Below, piece by piece: positions 17,399 through 24,431 of a stretch of 64,000 bases of DNA. This DNA is from Thermococcus sp. (GTDB lineage: Archaea > Methanobacteriota_B > Thermococci > Thermococcales > Thermococcaceae): contig JALTBN010000027.1 in NCBI GenBank assembly GCA_027075325.1, forward strand, positions 272,397 to 336,396. The letters are read 5' to 3'. Every line of letters starts with the position of its first letter. Positions within the stretch are counted from its first letter, which is position 1. The translations under genes and the position numbers were made by a program. The notes beneath the pieces were generated by a model, which had not been told where the DNA came from, made no database searches, and saw only the letters and a list, made by a program, of their open reading frames with translations.

Positions 17399-17666
17399 CT
17401 TCACCCACCAGCCATTCTACCCAGCCTTACCTTATAATCCTTAGCTTTCTCCTGAGAAGTTCTAATGTATCCATTTTAAAAAAACAGCTACCTAAAAGCC
17501 GATTTAACAGAACAAACATGTACATTAACTCCAAAAAGGGTTCATTAAGCCTATTTTGCAGATAAAAGGAACTTAAACGCTCAATCAAGTTAAAAATTTA
17601 TCAGAAAGCCTTTTTAACCGGAAAGACTACCGTATACATGAGAAAGTAAGATAAGGAGGTGAGATC

Positions 17667-17777
17667 ATGGAGTGGCTGATGGCATTTTACGGTTACAAGG
17701 CGATTGAGGAGATGAAGAGGCGCAACAGGAAGCCCATCCCCGAGGAGATGGAGTACGTTGAGATGCTCAGAGCATGA
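17667..17777 (+). CDS. small protein, 36 aa
   Basis: A 36-codon frame begins with ATG 17667 behind the near-perfect ribosome site AAGGAGGTGA (17652-17661). The product starts MEWLMAFYGYKAIEEMKRR and ends EYVEMLRA: an aromatic N terminus then a basic helix. A T-rich promoter stretch (CCTTTTTAACC) lies near 17610. The strong site and codon use support translation; no family is recognised. The following 69-aa gene has its own TATA box. Confidence 0.6.
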   Translation: MEWLMAFYGYKAIEEMKRRNRKPIPEEMEYVEMLRA

Positions 17778-17867
17778 TTATATCGACGATTGTCTATCTA
17801 TTTTTTAACAATTGTCTTTCCGAAATCTTTTTATACTTTAATGTGGTATATTATACTGGTGATATCC

Positions 17868-18077
17868 ATGACAACCGTGATAAAGAGGAACCCCGCTCTG
17901 TTCCTGAGAGAACTCCGGGAGTATTACAGCGATGTCTGGAGGATGCCGCAGAGCCAGTACCTCAGTAACCCCGACTTCCTGGTCGTTGACCAGAAAACCG
18001 GCAAAAAGGCGAAGGTGAGCTTTGTAGTCCTCGACGACGGGGAGACCGTCAGCGTTGTGTACGATGACATGAGCTGA
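17868..18077 (+). CDS. small conserved hypothetical protein, 69 aa
   Basis: Translation from ATG 17868 gives a 69-aa soluble protein with an N-terminal amphipathic helix (NPALFLRELREYYSDVW) and a C-terminal beta hairpin (AKVSFVVLDDGETVSVVYDD). GGTGAT is 4 nt upstream, and TTTTTATA at 17828-17835 predicts a start near 17857, giving a short leader. In-frame sequence upstream of 17868 lies before this promoter and is not coding. I do not recognise the family. Confidence 0.72.
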   Translation: MTTVIKRNPALFLRELREYYSDVWRMPQSQYLSNPDFLVVDQKTGKKAKVSFVVLDDGETVSVVYDDMS

Positions 18078-18096
18078 TTTCGTTGTTAGACGAAAT
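18077..18096. other. inverted repeat downstream of the 69-aa gene
   Basis: A 7-bp perfect stem ATTTCGT/ACGAAAT with a 6-nt loop begins at the stop codon of the preceding gene. It could end or stabilise that transcript; no T-run follows immediately, so the role is uncertain. Confidence 0.3.
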
Positions 18097-18189
18097 TCAT
18101 CCAGGGCTCCAATAACCCCATTTTAAAATCCAATTAAAATTAGCAAGAGTTAAATATAGTGAGCGATTTTTAAAGTATTGGTGAAAGCT

Positions 18190-19515
18190 GTGCCTGATCC
18201 AAACCGGGATATATACCGGGAGGTTCTAACAATAGGGCGGGATATTCCGGATCCATACATCCGCACAATTACCCTCGCCAGGATCGTTTATGAAATGAAA
18301 AAGGCTGGGCACCCCGCGTATAAGGCTGCCCTTAGATTCACACTCTCATCGATAGAGGGCATTGAAGATCCCATTCTAATGATAAAGGCCATGGTAGAAA
18401 TTTCAAAGTATCTCCATGCCGCAGGTATGGACGACATGGCAAAGAACGTTCTTCACCAGGCGTATGAGGGGTCAGAGGTTCTCCCAGAGCCCATCAGGGA
18501 CTCCCTCCTCTCGGAGATAACGTTCCAGGCCATTGCAACAGGGCAGGTGGATGACGCCGCTTTTTATGCCACCAGCATAGAGGATCCTGAAAAACGGGAC
18601 GAGGTTTTTCTGGCCATCATAAAGCGCTTTCTACGCGAGGGAAACCTGCGGAGAGCGAAGAACCTGCTAAATGCCATCTCAAATTCGGATGTGAAATCTA
18701 AGGCGGCCGTTGAAATCCTAAGGGAACATTTGAAAATGGAAGAGTTCGCAACGGCGCTCAGCCTTTTGCCCAGCATAGAGAATGCATACTGGCTTGAAAC
18801 GGCTATGGAGGAAACAGGACGAGCACTCAGAAAAGCTGGAGTTCATCCAGGCACTTACGAAAAGTTCATCAATGCCGCAAAAGAGCTTTCGGGAAGGATG
18901 GGTCGGAACCTCGTGACCTCATTTCTATCGGGCCTCGTTCAGGAGGATGAAGTAGGGTTCGTGGCAGAGGTAATAAATTCGCTCCCCCCGGAGGACAGGC
19001 TGGACGTGGCCAAACATATGATAAAGCTCGTTTCAAATAACCCCAAAAAGCTCAGGGATCTGATCACGTCCCTCAACATGGACGCCGGGGATTTTGATGA
19101 ACTCGCCAAATTCACAATGGACATCCTGCTCGAAGAAAAGCCGCGTAAAAGTTACATCCCGCTGGTAAAGCTGTTAGGAGAAAAAACCGAGAATGAGGCC
19201 GTGCTGGTAAAGACCGCTACTTATCTCGCAAAAGTAGGCGAAATGGAGGGAGCGAGCCTTCTTGCTAAGCCAATAGAGGACCCATACCTCCGGTCTCTGG
19301 CCTTCGGGGCGGTGGCACTGGAGAAACTCAAACGCGGGGACATTGATGGGGCCATCGACGCGGCCAGAGAAGTCCACGACAGAGAGTGGGGCTCCTGGCT
19401 AATGGGGGAGATCCTCATTCAGGTGCTCAGGAAGGCTTCAGGGGAGCAGGAAGAGGCGGAACTCCAGGAGAGCGCCAGAAAGCACAGGGAGCTAAGGGAT
19501 GGGCTGGAGCACTAA
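18190..19515 (+). CDS. alpha-solenoid repeat protein of unknown function
   Basis: A 441-aa helical protein built from about 35-residue repeats that often open with an acidic-proline cap (IPDPYIRTITLARIVYEM, IEDPILMIKAMVEISKYL, IEDPEKRDEVFLAIIKRF, IEDPYLRSLAFGAVALEK). This suggests a TPR- or HEAT-like superhelix for protein binding. No catalytic residues, signal or membrane segment. GTG 18190 is preferred because GGTGA lies 5 nt before it and TTAAATATAG near 18152 predicts a start just upstream; an ATG start is absent. Its end overlaps the promoter of the MTA phosphorylase gene. Confidence 0.75.
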   Translation: MPDPNRDIYREVLTIGRDIPDPYIRTITLARIVYEMKKAGHPAYKAALRFTLSSIEGIEDPILMIKAMVEISKYLHAAGMDDMAKNVLHQAYEGSEVLPEPIRDSLLSEITFQAIATGQVDDAAFYATSIEDPEKRDEVFLAIIKRFLREGNLRRAKNLLNAISNSDVKSKAAVEILREHLKMEEFATALSLLPSIENAYWLETAMEETGRALRKAGVHPGTYEKFINAAKELSGRMGRNLVTSFLSGLVQEDEVGFVAEVINSLPPEDRLDVAKHMIKLVSNNPKKLRDLITSLNMDAGDFDELAKFTMDILLEEKPRKSYIPLVKLLGEKTENEAVLVKTATYLAKVGEMEGASLLAKPIEDPYLRSLAFGAVALEKLKRGDIDGAIDAAREVHDREWGSWLMGEILIQVLRKASGEQEEAELQESARKHRELRDGLEH

Positions 19516-19556
19516 GTGTTTTATACCCCCACTCCCAAGAGAGAGCGGTGATCAAG

Positions 19557-20360
19557 ATGCCGAGGATAGCAATAATAGGCGGTTCCGGAGTGTACGACCC
19601 GACGCTCCTTGAGAACATCAGGGAAGAGTTCGTGACAACACCATACGGAAAGGTCAGGGTAAAGATTGGGGAATACCAAGGGGAGAGGATAGCCTTCATG
19701 GCAAGGCACGGTGAGGGGCACAGCGTTCCACCCCACAGGATAAACTACCGGGCCAATATCTGGGCGCTTCATGAGCTCGGTGTTGAGAGGATTCTATCCA
19801 CGTCCGCCGTCGGTTCCCTAAACCCAGGGATGAAGCCCGGAGACTTCGTGGTTCTCGACCAGTTAATGGACTTCACCAAAACACGTCACTACACGTTCTA
19901 CGACGGCGAGGACAGCCCCCACGACAGGAAGTTCGTCGCCCATGTGGACTTCACAGAGCCATACTGCCCCGAGCTGAGGAAGTCTCTGATAAACGCAGCC
20001 AAGGAGCTGGGCTTCAGATACCATCCGATGGGCACCTACGCATGCATGGAGGGGCCGAGATTCGAAACCAGGGCTGAAATAAGGGCCCTTAAGATACTCG
20101 GAGCGGACGTCGTGGGGATGACCCAGTGCCCCGAAGCAGCACTGGCCAGGGAGCTTGAGATGTGCTACTCCAGCGTTGCCATCGTCACCAACTACGCAGC
20201 CGGCATCAGTCAGAGCAAGCTAACCCACGCCGAAGTCGTCGAACTGATGGCCAAGAAGGGAGAGGAAATAAAGCTTCTCCTGATGAACGCCATAAAATAT
20301 ATACCCAAAGAGAGACGCTGTCCCTGCAAGGACGCACTGAAAGGCGCTACCGGGGAGTAA
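19557..20360 (+). CDS. mtnP: S-methyl-5'-thioadenosine phosphorylase
   Basis: A 267-aa purine nucleoside phosphorylase-type enzyme that splits methylthioadenosine (from polyamine and related synthesis) into adenine and methylthioribose-1-phosphate. Recognisable are IIGGSGVYD at the phosphate-binding N terminus, MARHGEGHSVPPHRINYRAN near residue 50, and EGPRFETRAEI near 165. The C terminus has closely spaced cysteines (CPCKD), which in hyperthermophile homologues form stabilising disulfides. ATG 19557 follows GGTGATCAAG; GTTTTATACC (19518-19527) is a plausible TATA box inside the preceding gene's end. Longer in-frame translation upstream is not coding. Confidence 0.93.
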   Translation: MPRIAIIGGSGVYDPTLLENIREEFVTTPYGKVRVKIGEYQGERIAFMARHGEGHSVPPHRINYRANIWALHELGVERILSTSAVGSLNPGMKPGDFVVLDQLMDFTKTRHYTFYDGEDSPHDRKFVAHVDFTEPYCPELRKSLINAAKELGFRYHPMGTYACMEGPRFETRAEIRALKILGADVVGMTQCPEAALARELEMCYSSVAIVTNYAAGISQSKLTHAEVVELMAKKGEEIKLLLMNAIKYIPKERRCPCKDALKGATGE

Positions 20361-20399
20361 TGCCCTTTTCTGTCTTCCCCTATTCTTAAATGTGCTTAC

Positions 20400-20433
20400 G
20401 TTTTGAACGTTAGGTTAAAGAAAGTGTTTAATA
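20400..20433 (+). promoter_or_regulatory. SurR-consensus operator and promoter of the CoADR-family gene
   Basis: Bases 20400-20416 read GTT-TTG-AAC-GTTAG-GTT, an exact match to the extended SurR motif GTTn3AACn5GTT known from Pyrococcus furiosus. A TATA box TTTAATA follows at 20427-20433, so the site lies just upstream of the BRE/TATA region, the arrangement generally linked to activation by SurR rather than repression. Only this gene lies downstream. Confidence 0.7.
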
Positions 20434-20463
20434 ACCCCCCGCTCAACACCTTACGGTGATACG

Positions 20464-21801
20464 ATGAAGTACGATGTTGTGATTATAGGTTCGAGTGCAG
20501 GGGGACTAACCGCCGCCATAGCGGCCAGGCGCTTCTACCCGGACAAGAGCGTCCTCGTCATAAAGAAGGAAGAGGTCAGCATGATACCCTGCGGGATTCC
20601 ATACATCTTTGGAACCCTCAGGGGCGTTGATGATGACATACTGCCAGTCGAGAAGTTTCTGGAACCCCTCGGCGTTGAGGTTCTGACCGATGAGGTCACC
20701 GAGATAAACCCCAAGTCCAAGATCATCAAAACCATCTCCGGGAAGGAGATTGTATGGGAAAAACTCGTCCTCGCCACCGGCTCAAAGCCCGCGAAGCCGG
20801 ATTTCCCCGGAACCGAGCTTGAGGGTGTCTATATCGTTCCCAAGGACTACCGCTACCTTAAAGAGTTCCGTGAGAGGATTAAGGAAGCAGAGAGAGTTGT
20901 CATAATCGGCGGCGGTTTCATCGCCTTAGAAGTGGGAGACGAGATAAGAAAATCCGGAAAAGACGTGACATTGGTTGTCAGAAGCAGGGTCCTCAGAAAC
21001 TCTTTCGATCAGGAGTTCAGCGAGATGATAGAGAAAAGACTCACGGAGAGCGGGATAAATATCGTTTACGGCAATGTAGAAGAACTCATCGGGAAGGGAA
21101 AGGTTGAGGGGGTCAAACTGGCAGATGGAAAAGAACTGCCCGCGGATACCATCATCATATCCACCGGCTACCGCCCCAACGTCGAGCTCGCGGTCAAGGC
21201 GGGTCTGAGGGTTACCCGCTACGGCATCTGGACCGACGAATACATGCGAACCTCGCATCCGGATGTCTTTGCTGTCGGCGACTGCGTTGAACACAGGGAC
21301 TTCTTCACGGGAAAGCCTTACCCCCTCATGCTCGCCTCAACTGCCACTTTTGAGGCCAGGATAGCAGGAGCGAACCTCTTCAAACTTCAGATAGTCAGAG
21401 AGAACAGGAGAACGATAGGAGCTTACTCAACCCATGTTGCCGGCCTAACCCTCGCGGCGGCGGGACTTACGGAGGAGGCCGCCAAAAAGGAGGGGTTTGA
21501 AGTGATAGTAGGCTACGGGAAGGGCCCCGACAGGCATCCAGCGAAGTTCCCGGACACCTCCACGGTTACCGTGAAGCTCATATTCTCCCGCGATAGGGGC
21601 GCTATTCTGGGTGCCCAGATAGCGGGCGGAAAGAGCGCCGGTGAGATGATAAACATCCTCGCACTGGCCATACAGAAACGCCTTACCGCAAGCGAGCTGT
21701 ACACCCTCCAGATAGCGACTCACCCGCTCCTGACAGCTTCCCCTGTCGGTTACCAGATACTCCAGGCTGCCGAGGATGCGCTGGCGAAGCTGAGGGCTTG
21801 A
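20464..21801 (+). CDS. CoA-disulfide reductase / NADH oxidase family flavoprotein
   Basis: A 445-aa FAD/NAD(P)H oxidoreductase. The FAD-binding N terminus is VVIIGSSAGGLTAA (residues 5-18), a single redox Cys lies at residue 43 (MIPCGIPY) as in CoADR, Npx and NSR enzymes, the NAD(P)H motif is VVIIGGGFIALE near 150, and the FAD-end motif VFAVGDC is near 275. The C-terminal dimerisation domain is intact. Substrates in this family are CoA disulfide, sulfur/polysulfide, peroxide or O2, so the reaction cannot be fixed from sequence. The SurR-type operator upstream points to sulfur-linked electron flow. ATG 20464 follows GGTGAT. Confidence 0.88.
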   Translation: MKYDVVIIGSSAGGLTAAIAARRFYPDKSVLVIKKEEVSMIPCGIPYIFGTLRGVDDDILPVEKFLEPLGVEVLTDEVTEINPKSKIIKTISGKEIVWEKLVLATGSKPAKPDFPGTELEGVYIVPKDYRYLKEFRERIKEAERVVIIGGGFIALEVGDEIRKSGKDVTLVVRSRVLRNSFDQEFSEMIEKRLTESGINIVYGNVEELIGKGKVEGVKLADGKELPADTIIISTGYRPNVELAVKAGLRVTRYGIWTDEYMRTSHPDVFAVGDCVEHRDFFTGKPYPLMLASTATFEARIAGANLFKLQIVRENRRTIGAYSTHVAGLTLAAAGLTEEAAKKEGFEVIVGYGKGPDRHPAKFPDTSTVTVKLIFSRDRGAILGAQIAGGKSAGEMINILALAIQKRLTASELYTLQIATHPLLTASPVGYQILQAAEDALAKLRA

Positions 21802-21829
21802 AAGCTTCGTTTTTAATTCCTTTTTAGCA

Positions 21830-21879
21830 GGAGTTCAACCATAATCGGCGCCCAAAGGGCACCAAAAAGGAGGAACTCC
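21830..21879. repeat. nested-hairpin element, copy A
   Basis: Outer stem GGAGTTC (21830-21836) pairs with GAACTCC (21873-21879). Inner stem GGCGCCC (21847-21853) pairs with GGGCACC (21857-21863) across loop AAA with one mismatch. Spacers between the stems are 10 and 9 nt. Confidence 0.65.
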
Positions 21880-22022
21880 ATTAGGAAGGGCAATAATGGA
21901 GGAATTCAACCTAAATTGCGCCAGTTAAATAAAATGGGAATCAGCTCCACTTTAGCATTCTAAAAACAGTCAACAACTTTCCGCCATCCGTCAGGACGCT
22001 TGAACGAGGGTGAAAGCGGCGC

Positions 22023-22045
22023 GAAACTTTGCATTGCAAAGTTTC
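22023..22045. repeat. GCAAAG-type stem-loop
   Basis: GAAACTTTGC / GCAAAGTTTC forms a perfect 10-bp stem with loop ATT and is followed by ATCAAAGTTTG. The flank reads, on the minus strand, AAGAATCAC shortly before the stem, matching the flank of the copy at 22291. Confidence 0.7.
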
Positions 22046-22145
22046 ATCAAAGTTTGTGATTCTTAATTGAGGTTCTGCTTCCAGAGGATTTCAGACGGAA
22101 TTCGTGGCATTAACGAGTGGATTGTCTGGAAGGGATCTTCTTGAG

Positions 22146-22192
22146 GGGTTCACTCCCATCGCGCTCCGTTGGAGCGCTAAAAAGCCGAACCC
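22146..22192. repeat. nested-hairpin element, copy B
   Basis: Outer stem GGGTTC (22146-22151) pairs with GAACCC (22187-22192). Inner stem GCGCTCC (22161-22167) pairs perfectly with GGAGCGC (22171-22177) across loop GTT. Both spacers are 9 nt. Confidence 0.7.
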
Positions 22193-22290
22193 ACTTAAAA
22201 CACGCTCCTGATGAGGAACTCACTCCCAAATGGCGACTCTAACGAGAAATCCCACCATAACGCACCTCTAAACAAGAATCACGAACCTTG

Positions 22291-22318
22291 ATCAAACTTC
22301 GCCTGCGCGAAGTTTGAT
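22291..22318. repeat. GCAAAG-type stem-loop next to tRNA-Arg
   Basis: ATCAAACTTCGC / GCGAAGTTTGAT is a perfect 12-bp stem with loop CTGC. The stem differs from the other copies by paired changes, so pairing is kept. It lies 5 bp beyond the tRNA 3' end and could act as its termination or processing boundary. Confidence 0.7.
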
Positions 22319-22322
22319 GGTA

Positions 22323-22400
22323 TGGCGCCCCGGCGGGGATTTGAACCCCGGACCTCAAGGTCCGCAGCCTTGCGCCCTATCCAGACTAGGCCACCGGGGC
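22323..22400 (-). tRNA. tRNA-Arg (GCG anticodon)
   Basis: The acceptor stem is GCCCCGG/CCGGGGC, the anticodon stem CAAGG/CCTTG encloses CTGCGGA (anticodon GCG, reading CGC), and the T-arm is standard. The discriminator is G and CCA is encoded at 22325-22323. TATA box TTTATAAAGCG on the minus strand lies about 30 bp upstream. Confidence 0.97.
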
Positions 22401-22426
22401 ATTCGCCAGCTAACCATTCTCAGGAA

Positions 22427-22474
22427 CGCTTTATAAATTTAACCGTCTCTCCTCACCGAAAGATTTATAAAGCG
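22427..22474. promoter_or_regulatory. back-to-back identical tRNA promoters
   Basis: ATTTATAAAGCG occurs at 22463-22474 on the plus strand, serving tRNA-Gly, and as its exact reverse complement at 22427-22438, serving tRNA-Arg. Predicted start sites are 8-12 bp before each tRNA. Confidence 0.65.
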
Positions 22475-22503
22475 GCCGAAGGTGAGTATGTAACGGGTCG
22501 AAC

Positions 22504-22581
22504 GCGGTGGTAGTCTAGCCTGGTCTAGGACAGCGGCCTGCCACGCCGCTGGCCCGGGTTCAAATCCCGGCCACCGCACCA
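22504..22581 (+). tRNA. tRNA-Gly (GCC anticodon)
   Basis: The acceptor stem is GCGGTGG/CCACCGC, the anticodon stem GCGGC/GCCGC encloses CTGCCAC (anticodon GCC), and the T-arm is CCGGG-TTCAAAT-CCCGG. The discriminator is A and CCA is encoded (22579-22581). It is divergent from tRNA-Arg. Confidence 0.97.
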
Positions 22582-22703
22582 CAATTTCTGGAGATCCTAA
22601 AGGTTGCCCAGAAGTATTAAATAAACTTAAACCGAAGAGGTATTTCTTGGAGATCAAAAAGTCATGTTAAAAGTGCACGAGCTAAAAATTTAAAGGATAG
22701 ACT

Positions 22704-23003
22704 TCAGCCCTTATGGAACCCCAGGTAGAATCCAGCCACAAAAGCTCCTGTGCCGGGGAGTATTCCCAGAACCTTCTGACCGAGCCCAATCACCTGCTGG
22801 GTAACGCTACCGCTGAGGTTGAAGAGCTTGTCGGTGTTTATTGATATAACCCCCTTCTGCTGAAGCCAGAACAGGCTGAGAATGTACGCTCCAATAATGG
22901 CGGTGACTATCTTGATGAACTTCTTGAGTGCATAGCCGGTTATGAACCCAGTAACGGCACCAACTCCGAGGTCGCCAGTCATTCCACCCAGATCAAAGTT
23001 CAT
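22704..23003 (-). CDS. FUN14-family membrane protein
   Basis: A 99-aa membrane protein. It has glycine-rich helices (VGAVTGFITGYALKKFIK, then IIGAYILSLFWLQQKGVI) and a C-terminal helix with GTGAFVAGFYLGFHKG, the layout of the FUN14 family, whose bacterial and archaeal function is unknown. ATG 23003 follows GGAGGTGGC. It is divergent from the padR gene, which could regulate it. Confidence 0.82.
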   Translation of the reverse strand: MNFDLGGMTGDLGVGAVTGFITGYALKKFIKIVTAIIGAYILSLFWLQQKGVISINTDKLFNLSGSVTQQVIGLGQKVLGILPGTGAFVAGFYLGFHKG

Positions 23004-23109
23004 ATCGCCACCTCCAATCTCTTTATATCTCTCCAAATTAAAAGGATTTCCCAAAACCTTAAATTATATGAAACTGAAATATTTTATAGCACCATAAGAG
23101 GGTGATAAC

Positions 23110-23439
23110 ATGTCCACTCCCATGGAGAGGCTTAGGAGCAAGATAACAAAGGAAGTCCTCTGGCTTTACATCCTGAGGCTCTTAAAGGAAAGACCCATGT
23201 ACGCGTACGAACTGAAACAGAAGATAAGGGGGAGTTTCGGCTTTGAACCCGCAACTGTAAGCTCCTACGTTGTTCTCTACAAGCTGGAAAAGGACGGCTA
23301 CGTTACCGCGGAATGGCAGGAAAGTGAGAACGGAAAACCCTCGAGAAAGTACTACAAACTGACGGCCGAAGGGGAGGCTCTCTTGGAAGAGGGGGTTAAA
23401 TTCCTCGAAGAGACTATAACAAAACTGAAGGGAGAATGA
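23110..23439 (+). CDS. PadR-family transcriptional regulator
   Basis: A 109-aa winged-helix protein. LWLYILRLLKERPMYAYELKQKIR (opening helices), YVVLYKLEKDGYV (recognition helix and wing) and RKYYKLTAEGEALL are typical of short PadR proteins. ATG 23110 follows GGGTGAT, and ATATTTTATAG (about 23079-23089) is a good TATA box. Its position next to the divergent FUN14 gene suggests that gene or itself as a target; the ligand is unknown. Confidence 0.9.
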   Translation: MSTPMERLRSKITKEVLWLYILRLLKERPMYAYELKQKIRGSFGFEPATVSSYVVLYKLEKDGYVTAEWQESENGKPSRKYYKLTAEGEALLEEGVKFLEETITKLKGE

Positions 23440-23466
23440 AATGCTAAATTTAAAAAGAAAGGTTCA

Positions 23467-23625
23467 TCAGCGTCCCATTCCACCGCGCGGTTCCCTCGCC
23501 TTCGGGCGAAGGCCCTTGTAGCCGCACTTTCTGCATTTCTTTGCGCCCCACGGGTTTGTGGCACCGCAGCGCATGCAAACAAGTTTTCTGAAGATCCTTG
23601 CCTCAGCTTCCGGAAATCTCGCCAT
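23467..23625 (-). CDS. rpl40e: 50S ribosomal protein L40e
   Basis: A 52-aa protein too short for many gene finders. Four cysteines at residues 17, 20, 31 and 34 (CMRC and CRKC) form the zinc ribbon of L40e, and the basic tail ends GGMGR. ATG 23625 has GGTGATTCACG upstream. It lies 59 bp downstream of tRNA-Leu on the same strand and is convergent with padR. Confidence 0.93.
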
Positions 23626-23684
23626 CGTGAATCACCTCATGAGCTTAAACCGTCCCAACCTACACGGACATGTTTTTAAAGCTT

Positions 23685-23772
23685 TGGTGCGGGGGACGGG
23701 ATTCGAACCCGCGTAGCCCTGCGGCAGCGGATCTTAAGTCCGCCCCCTTTGGCCAGGCTCGGGCACCCCCGC
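23685..23772 (-). tRNA. tRNA-Leu (TAA anticodon)
   Basis: A class II tRNA of 88 nt. The acceptor stem is GCGGGGG/CCCCCGC, the anticodon stem GCGGA/TCCGC encloses CTTAAGA (anticodon TAA), and there is a long variable arm. The discriminator is A and CCA is encoded. It follows rpsB by 38 bp on the same strand. Confidence 0.97.
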
Positions 23773-23810
23773 GCAAATGATGTGTGGAGGGCGATTAAAA
23801 AAACTTGCCC

Positions 23811-24416
23811 TCAACCCCGGATTATCCTCATTTCAAAGTCCTCAACCGGGACCTTGAAGTCCTCCCTGCTCTCGATCTCCTTCCTGTTGTAGAGAACTTC
23901 CCTGGCAAGAATCCAGTAGATGAGAGCTAAAGCTTTCCTTCCCTTGTTGTTGGTTGGTATAGCAAGGTCGACGTAGCTGAGGAAGTTCTCAGTGTCGACG
24001 AGGGCGACTATGGGTATACCAATCTCAACGGCCTCCTTTAGGGCCTGGTGGTCTGCCCTCGGGTCAGTGACTATGAGAACGTCCGGCTCGATGAAGTTCT
24101 TGACCTGCGGGTTGGTCATAGTTCCCGGGAGGAAACGGCCGGGTATAGTTCTGGCGCCGGTGACGTCGCCGAACTTCTTAACCGGCTTCTGACCGTAGAG
24201 CCTGACGCTGACGGCGAGAATGTTCTCCGGGTCGAACCTGGCGAGGAACTTGCCGGCAACCCTCAAGCGCTCGTCGGTCTTCCTCACGTCAAGGACGTAG
24301 AGGCCGTCCTGCCTGACGCGGTATATAAACTTCTTCATGTCCTGGGTTTTCTGCTGGGTGCCGATGTGGACACCGGCGGCAAGGTACTGATCGAGTGGAA
24401 CCAGATACTCCTCCAT
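23811..24416 (-). CDS. rpsB: 30S ribosomal protein S2
   Basis: A 201-aa archaeal S2. Family segments include [17 protein letters not shown] near residue 12, [11 protein letters not shown] near 90 and [20 protein letters not shown] near 110. ATG 24416 follows GGAGGTTGA; an upstream TTG in frame is rejected. It is the last protein gene of the rpoN-rpoK-enolase-like-rpsB end of the superoperon. Confidence 0.97.
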   Translation of the reverse strand: MEEYLVPLDQYLAAGVHIGTQQKTQDMKKFIYRVRQDGLYVLDVRKTDERLRVAGKFLARFDPENILAVSVRLYGQKPVKKFGDVTGARTIPGRFLPGTMTNPQVKNFIEPDVLIVTDPRADHQALKEAVEIGIPIVALVDTENFLSYVDLAIPTNNKGRKALALIYWILAREVLYNRKEIESREDFKVPVEDFEMRIIRG

Positions 24417-24431
24417 TTTTCTCAACCTCCT

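Larger units (their letters stand above)
21802..22322. other. gene-free stretch with structured repeats
   Basis: No credible coding sequence is present. It holds nested-hairpin copies A (21830-21879) and B (22146-22192), a partial copy-A-like left arm near 21900-21922 (GGAATTCAACC, then TTGCGCC), and two GCAAAG-type stem-loops (22023-22045 and 22291-22318) in opposite orientations. The last ends 5 bp before the 3' end of tRNA-Arg. Confidence 0.7.

Noticed and set aside
17405-17640. Possible C/D-box or other small RNA in the srp54 upstream gap
   Set aside because: I looked for RTGATGA and CTGA boxes at suitable spacing here and in the other intergenic gaps and found no convincing pair.
19386-19556. 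57-codon N-terminal extension of MTA phosphorylase
   Set aside because: It overlaps the preceding gene, lies before the TATA box, and is absent from the family; ATG 19557 has a ribosome site.
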